The notes under the pieces were generated by a model, which worked only from the letters and a program-made list of their open reading frames with translations, did not search any database and was not told where the DNA came from. 64,000 nt of DNA from Panicum virgatum. Taxonomy: Eukaryota; Streptophyta; Magnoliopsida; Poales; Poaceae. The first letter of the stretch is position 1, and each line of letters opens with the position of its first letter. The translations under genes and the position numbers were made by a program. Positions 59,702 to 64,000 of this stretch are shown here, piece by piece. The stretch covers positions 16,255,033 to 16,319,032 of the forward strand of contig NC_053153.1 in assembly GCF_016808335.1 (NCBI RefSeq). Direction: 5' to 3'.

Positions 59702-61700
59702 TGAAAGAGCATCTAGGCCCTAGTGGGTTTTGGAGCATTGATTGACAACACGATTAAAGGACTAACTTGTTTGCATGAGATTATGAACAGGTATTTAATT
59801 ATGAAATGTGTATTAAAAGAGATAGCTCAAGTATTGCAAGCAAGCGTGTTCATCCCATTGATATAATGTGTATGTGACAAGCAAAACAAGAAAAGAAAAA
59901 TAGAGCAAAGTACATGATTGATATAAAGGCTCTAATATTTGCGAAGGCTTGTTTCGATCTATGATGGGATTCAAAGTGACAAGTAAAGATTTTGTGAATG
60001 AGACGTGATATGCTTATGCATAGTCTCAAATATAGAAGATCTTGTCACATGTGATAAATGGATGTTAACTTAAGAAGCAAGCAAGCAAGGCAAAAGAGAA
60101 TGAGACATGAGTTGATGCATATATGATATCTCAAATTGGAAAGCTTGCCTATAAGATTGAATTGAGAATTCGAATTGACAATGAAGATTTCATGCATGAC
60201 ACAAATCAATATGAGTTCAAGATGGACGACTAGGATAAAGGTAGAGGACCGAGAGGCGTGTTTCAAGAGGCTACGCAAGCGATGGCTTGGGGGGAGCAAA
60301 GAAACCGATACGGGTCAAAGGCCGGAGATCCTAGAGTCATGGAGAGCTCTATGTTGAAGAGTGTCATTATTCAAGAAAAGAAGGTGACTTGTGAATCAAG
60401 GTAGATTTCATTCCTATGCAATACAAAGATTCAAAGTCACTAGCTCAAAGCGGGTATGCTCAAAAGAAAGAAGATGTTGATGCCCTCACGGTATTGATCG
60501 AAGAAAAGTTGGCATGATCATATTATGAAGAAGCTCAAGTAATTGTGGAAATTGTATATTTCTTTTATGCACTTGAGTATAGGTATGCCGTACTATTAAG
60601 AGGGATACAACATCAGTAGGTTAGACAATACCAAAAGTGCTCAAACCAGTCCCTAGAAAGTTTAGCCTAAGGAGTGAGAGCTAACTGCAGAAAACAGAGA
60701 GGGACCGGTCTGACCGGTCTGAGGGACCGGTCTGACCGGTCTGAGCAGGGTGTGCCTCCAACGGCTAGTTTTCAAAACCGACCAGTCTGACCGGTCTGGG
60801 GGACCGGTCTGATCGGTCTAACACTGACAGGGCAACGGCTAGTTTTGTGAGAAGGGGTATTTATACCCCATGATTTCACCCATTCGTGGGTGCTGATGCT
60901 AGAACATTTCAGAACATCTTGAGAGCCTTGTGAGCACTTGGAGAGTCCTCCCCAACCTCTCTTTGTGAGAGTTGCTTGATTCAAGGTGAATCTTTGAGTT
61001 GGGTTGAGTGAATCCATTCCTTGAGAGTCATTTGAGCAAGAGAGAAACATCCCAAGTTTTGAGCACTTGAGGTTGCGTCGGCCAACTCGATTGAAGCATT
61101 TGTTACTCTTGGAGCATCGGCTCCTAGACGGCTAGGCGTCGTCGGCTAGCTCCCAAGGTTGTGGTGAGCAGCGGCAAGTTTGTTGCGGCTTCGATCGTGT
61201 ACCAAGAGGGCGCATGGTCATATAGTGGAGAAGAGGAGATAGCTTGACCTTGGGGTTACTACGAGCTTCCTCAACGGAGACTAGGATTCACACGTGGGTG
61301 CACGGGGTGAATCCGAACTTCGGTCAAACAAATCACCGTGTCTTCATTGCATCATCTTTATTTCGGTTTGATTTACTTACCTTGCATTTATAGTTTTGAG
61401 TTTGAATTGTACTTCCGCTCGATCTACTTGGGTGTGCTCTACTTGTGTGTAGGGACTTGTTTATATTGTTAGAAATACTCTGCAAGACACATATCCCAAG
61501 TTTCTTATAGGTTCAAGCTCGAGAGGGGACTTGTTCCTGCTGACTGCGCTGTCTGCCTGCATAGACCGGTCTGACCGGTCTGGTAGACCGGTCTGACCGG
61601 TCCAGACAGTCCCAGCAGGGATTAAACGCCAAATTTCGAAGAAACACCTATTCACCCCCCCCCCTCTAGACTCCGACATCACGTGATCAAGATCCTTTCA
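59702..61700. mobile_element. solo LTR, about 2.0 kb
   Basis: The segment begins tgaaagagcatctaggccc and ends gatcctttca, giving the inverted tips TGAAAG/CTTTCA. It is bordered by a perfect 5-bp duplication, aaaac (59697-59701 and 61701-61705). The opening and the closing cacctattcacccccc are familiar LTR borders in grasses. There is no internal domain, so this is a single LTR left by recombination between two. It contains two clusters of accggtctg repeats. Confidence 0.85.
60700..60830. repeat. accggtctg palindromic repeat cluster
   Basis: About eight copies of gaccggtc(tg) in tandem or closely spaced, with a second cluster of four at 61563-61602. ACCGGT is its own reverse complement, so each unit is a palindrome. 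The function is unknown. Confidence 0.85.
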
Positions 61701-61705
61701 AAAAC

Positions 61706-62289
61706 GACTATAGAACATGCGTGTTATACAATTGATTAATGAGAAAAATACACATAACTTGTTGCATCCATTATTTAAGCGCATAGTGCTTTGAAATTGG
61801 AAAAGCCTAAAATTAAAGGTCTTAATTAAAATGATCGATTGCAAAAGAAATAAATGAATAAATAAATATGCAAGATCATGGTCGCTAGGGATATTATCTA
61901 TTGGATTTGTCATACATACCAGGACAAATACTTTGAATAATATCACAAATGGATATTTTACAATGATAAAATATCATAGGTACAAATACATTTAAAGTCA
62001 GCGACTAAACATAAGAGTAATATTTTACAGCACATAATTACTGGAGACTAACAGAGTCTTATGCGAATTATTGCTGAAATTAAATCAACTAAATAATAAA
62101 GATTAGGCCAGCCAGCCATGGGGATTGGAAATGAATCCACGTTCATTAGCTTGGCCCCATCAAGCGTGCACAGGACGAACAGCAGGAAGGGAGGTCCGCG
62201 CGTAGGCCATTGGGCCATCTTCACGGCCTATTAGAGGCATCTCGGGCAGGCAGCAGGGTTGCAACCCTACTCCACGCCACTGGACACCG
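61706..62289. other. intergenic DNA, no gene seen
   Basis: AT-rich sequence, becoming GC-balanced near 62150. No exon or element border is supported. Confidence 0.4.
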
Positions 62290-63767
62290 AGGGTTTTACA
62301 TGTATATCATTACAAAAGATAGATGATCCCGACGGTCATACCACTAAAAAGTTTGGTGACACCACTATATCATCATGTTTTTTTTTGTTTTTGACGTCTA
62401 TACCATTCCATCCACCATCCGTTAGAAATTAACAGATCTAGGGCTCTGACATGCGGGCCTAACCTAGTAACATGACCATTTTACCCTTGCATCAAACCCT
62501 ATCCTCCCAACTCTTCTCAAGGGCACCACATCCACATATCCACACATCTCACGCGCACCACCTCCACATCCCACGCCGCCGCCGCTGGTCAGGCCGCCGG
62601 CCCCGCCCCTCCCCTCCCCTCGCTTCCGGATTCGCCTCGCTGCAGGGTGGGCCGCGCGTTGGGGGCGCGTGTGTGGGGGCCTGCGCGGCCTCCGGATTCG
62701 CCTCGCCGCGGGGCCTGCGCGGCCTCTGCGGGGGCCTGCGCGGGGGCGTTCCCTCGCGTGGGAGCCTGCGCGGGGGGCCTCGCGTTGGGGGCGCCGCCCC
62801 GCCCTCCCCTGCTTCGTCGACCACATGCGCCGCGACGGCGTCGCGCCGGACCTTGTCACGCACGGCTGCTTCATCAACGCGTACCTGGAGCGCCGGCTCG
62901 CGCGGAACCTCACGTTCGCGTTCGACCGGTTCGACGGCAACGCCGAGGCCGTCGTGGCCACGGACGGCATCATCTTCGAGGCGTTCGGCAAGGGCGGCTT
63001 CCACGCCATCTCCTAGACGCTGCTGGAGGCCACCGGCGAGAAGTGGCGGTGGACGTACTACAAGCTGCTCGGCGTCTACCTCAGGAAGCAGCACAGGAGA
63101 AACCAAGTCTTCTGGAACTACTGAAGCTGATCAGTTCAGTAATAGGGCACTAGCAGTAGTCTGTGTTGGAATCAACATTGTAAATACGGTTATTAAAATG
63201 TGCTTGTAATCAAATTCAAAATGTGAAAAGAGTTTGGTTGGAGCATTCGGAGATTGAGATTTACTCACAAAAATATGGATTTATATTCACATCGACAGTT
63301 TTGTGCATTTACTCACAAAAACCAGGTGTTTTCCTGTTAGCAGAGATCACACTAGATATGAAGACATGACATGATGATGTTGTCCAAATGATGGATAAAA
63401 AATATATTTTTATTTGTGTTGTCCAAATATAATTTATTTGTGCAAGAATTAAAAAAATATATCGTATTGCAAAGCATATTACATTTTTGCGTGGAGTGCC
63501 ATGGAGTGGCATGGAGGACAAAAAAAAAATTGGTCATGTACTCAAACGTTGGAAGCAAAATAGAATGGCATGGAGGGTAAATCATTTTTTGGGCACCCAA
63601 GGGCATTATAGACCTTTTGCAACTCTGTTAGCATCCGTTACCCTCCAATCCATCCATAATGTTACAGACGTCAAAACGAAAAAACGCGATGATATAAAGG
63701 TGTCACCAAACTTTTTAGTGGTATGGACGTCGGACCGTCTTTTGTAATGGTATACATGTAAAACCCT
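62290..63767 (+). mobile_element. Pack-MULE-like element with about 150-bp TIRs
   Basis: The left arm (agggttttacatgtatatca and beyond) and the right arm (reverse complement agggttttacatgtatacca) match over roughly 150 bp, including ataccactaaaaagtttggt in both. The flanks share only gacac, so the target duplication is unclear. The core is GC-rich and carries a protein-coding gene fragment, as in Pack-MULEs that capture host exons. Confidence 0.7.
62806..63123 (+). pseudogene. captured PPR-like gene fragment
   Basis: The frame reads VDHMRRDGVAPDLVTHGCFI, a pentatricopeptide-repeat-like pattern, then AYLERRLARN, a stop at 63014-63016 and, in the same frame, [20 protein letters not shown] to a TGA at about 63121. 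It looks like the C-terminal part of a PPR protein carried without its N-terminus and now broken by one nonsense change. The start codon and upstream frame are GC-rich filler. Confidence 0.6.
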
Positions 63768-63844
63768 CCTGACACTATTAAACAGCCGCCGCCTCTTGAC
63801 CGCCCCACCGCCGCTCACCACTGCGCCGCCGCTGCCCGCCGGAT

Positions 63845-64000
63845 TTAGTTGGAGGAGGACTCCCCCTCATTGGAAGAGTTGAAGCCGTTGCTGTAGGCTC
63901 CCATGTTCAGCACCTCCGCGCTTGGGAGGTTGAGAGCCGCCGGATTCCAAGATCCCCTGCGGATGCCGGGGTGCCGATCCACGGCCACGACCCTGCGGCC
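63845..64000 (-). CDS. 3' end of an unrecognised gene (partial, runs off the window)
   Basis: The minus strand is open from the window edge to a TAA at 63845-63847, encoding 51 residues ending NMGAYSNGFNSSNEGESSSN. The serine- and asparagine-rich terminus looks natural and the DNA has grass-exon composition, but no family is recognised and the rest lies outside the window. Confidence 0.45.
   Translation of the reverse strand, partial: GRRVVAVDRHPGIRRGSWNPAALNLPSAEVLNMGAYSNGFNSSNEGESSSN

Noticed and set aside
1..64000. tRNA genes, rRNA genes, CRISPR arrays or clustered biosynthetic genes
   Set aside because: None could be seen on either strand by reading; a tRNAscan-type search was not possible here, so a missed tRNA cannot be fully excluded.

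Overview
The window is a stretch of nuclear DNA from a grass (Poaceae), probably a panicoid. The evidence is GC-rich first exons beside AT-rich introns, GT-AG introns throughout, and the typical grass mix of nested transposons (Stowaway and Tourist MITEs, CACTA, MULE, Helitron, chromovirus and copia elements). There is no bacterial-type gene arrangement and no CRISPR array.

Layout, left to right. 1-6.6 kb: intergenic DNA with a tiny LINE scrap, a GC-rich MULE-type inverted-repeat element and small MITEs. 6.7-10.6 kb: an intact seven-exon MATE (DTX) transporter gene on the plus strand. 12.9-23.4 kb: a Ty3/gypsy chromovirus on the minus strand with 2.5-kb LTRs, plus the remnant of a second tandem copy. 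24.8-25.8 kb: two MITEs. 26.5-30.9 kb: a MULE with an apparently complete transposase and, facing it, a GRF zinc-finger reading frame. 31.4-38.1 kb: a DA1-family gene (UIM, LIM and HEMMH peptidase) on the minus strand with a non-autonomous copia element in one intron and a decayed duplicate of its UIM exon. 38.6-40.4 kb: an unrecognised multi-exon minus-strand gene. 41.4-47.8 kb: a CACTA element with a decayed TNP2 transposase, ending 144 bp from the stop codon of the next gene. 48.0-54.4 kb: an inositol polyphosphate 5-phosphatase 11-like gene (minus strand) whose fifth intron holds a 4.5-kb Helitron and whose seventh exon carries a LINE-like insertion that shifts the frame. 55.8-59.2 kb: a truncated copia element with two small TIR elements inside it. 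59.7-61.7 kb: a solo LTR with a perfect target duplication. 62.3-63.8 kb: a Pack-MULE-like element carrying a PPR-like fragment. Right edge: the 3' end of an unrecognised minus-strand gene.

The host genes (MATE transporter, DA1 growth regulator, 5-phosphatase, two unknowns) have no evident joint pathway. What links the window is the way mobile elements have loaded, and in one case probably broken, these genes. No clearly new defence or biosynthetic system was found. The most unusual structures are the Helitron with two 5' termini, the MuDR-like two-gene MULE, the frame-shifting LINE scrap, and LTRs packed with paired palindromes.
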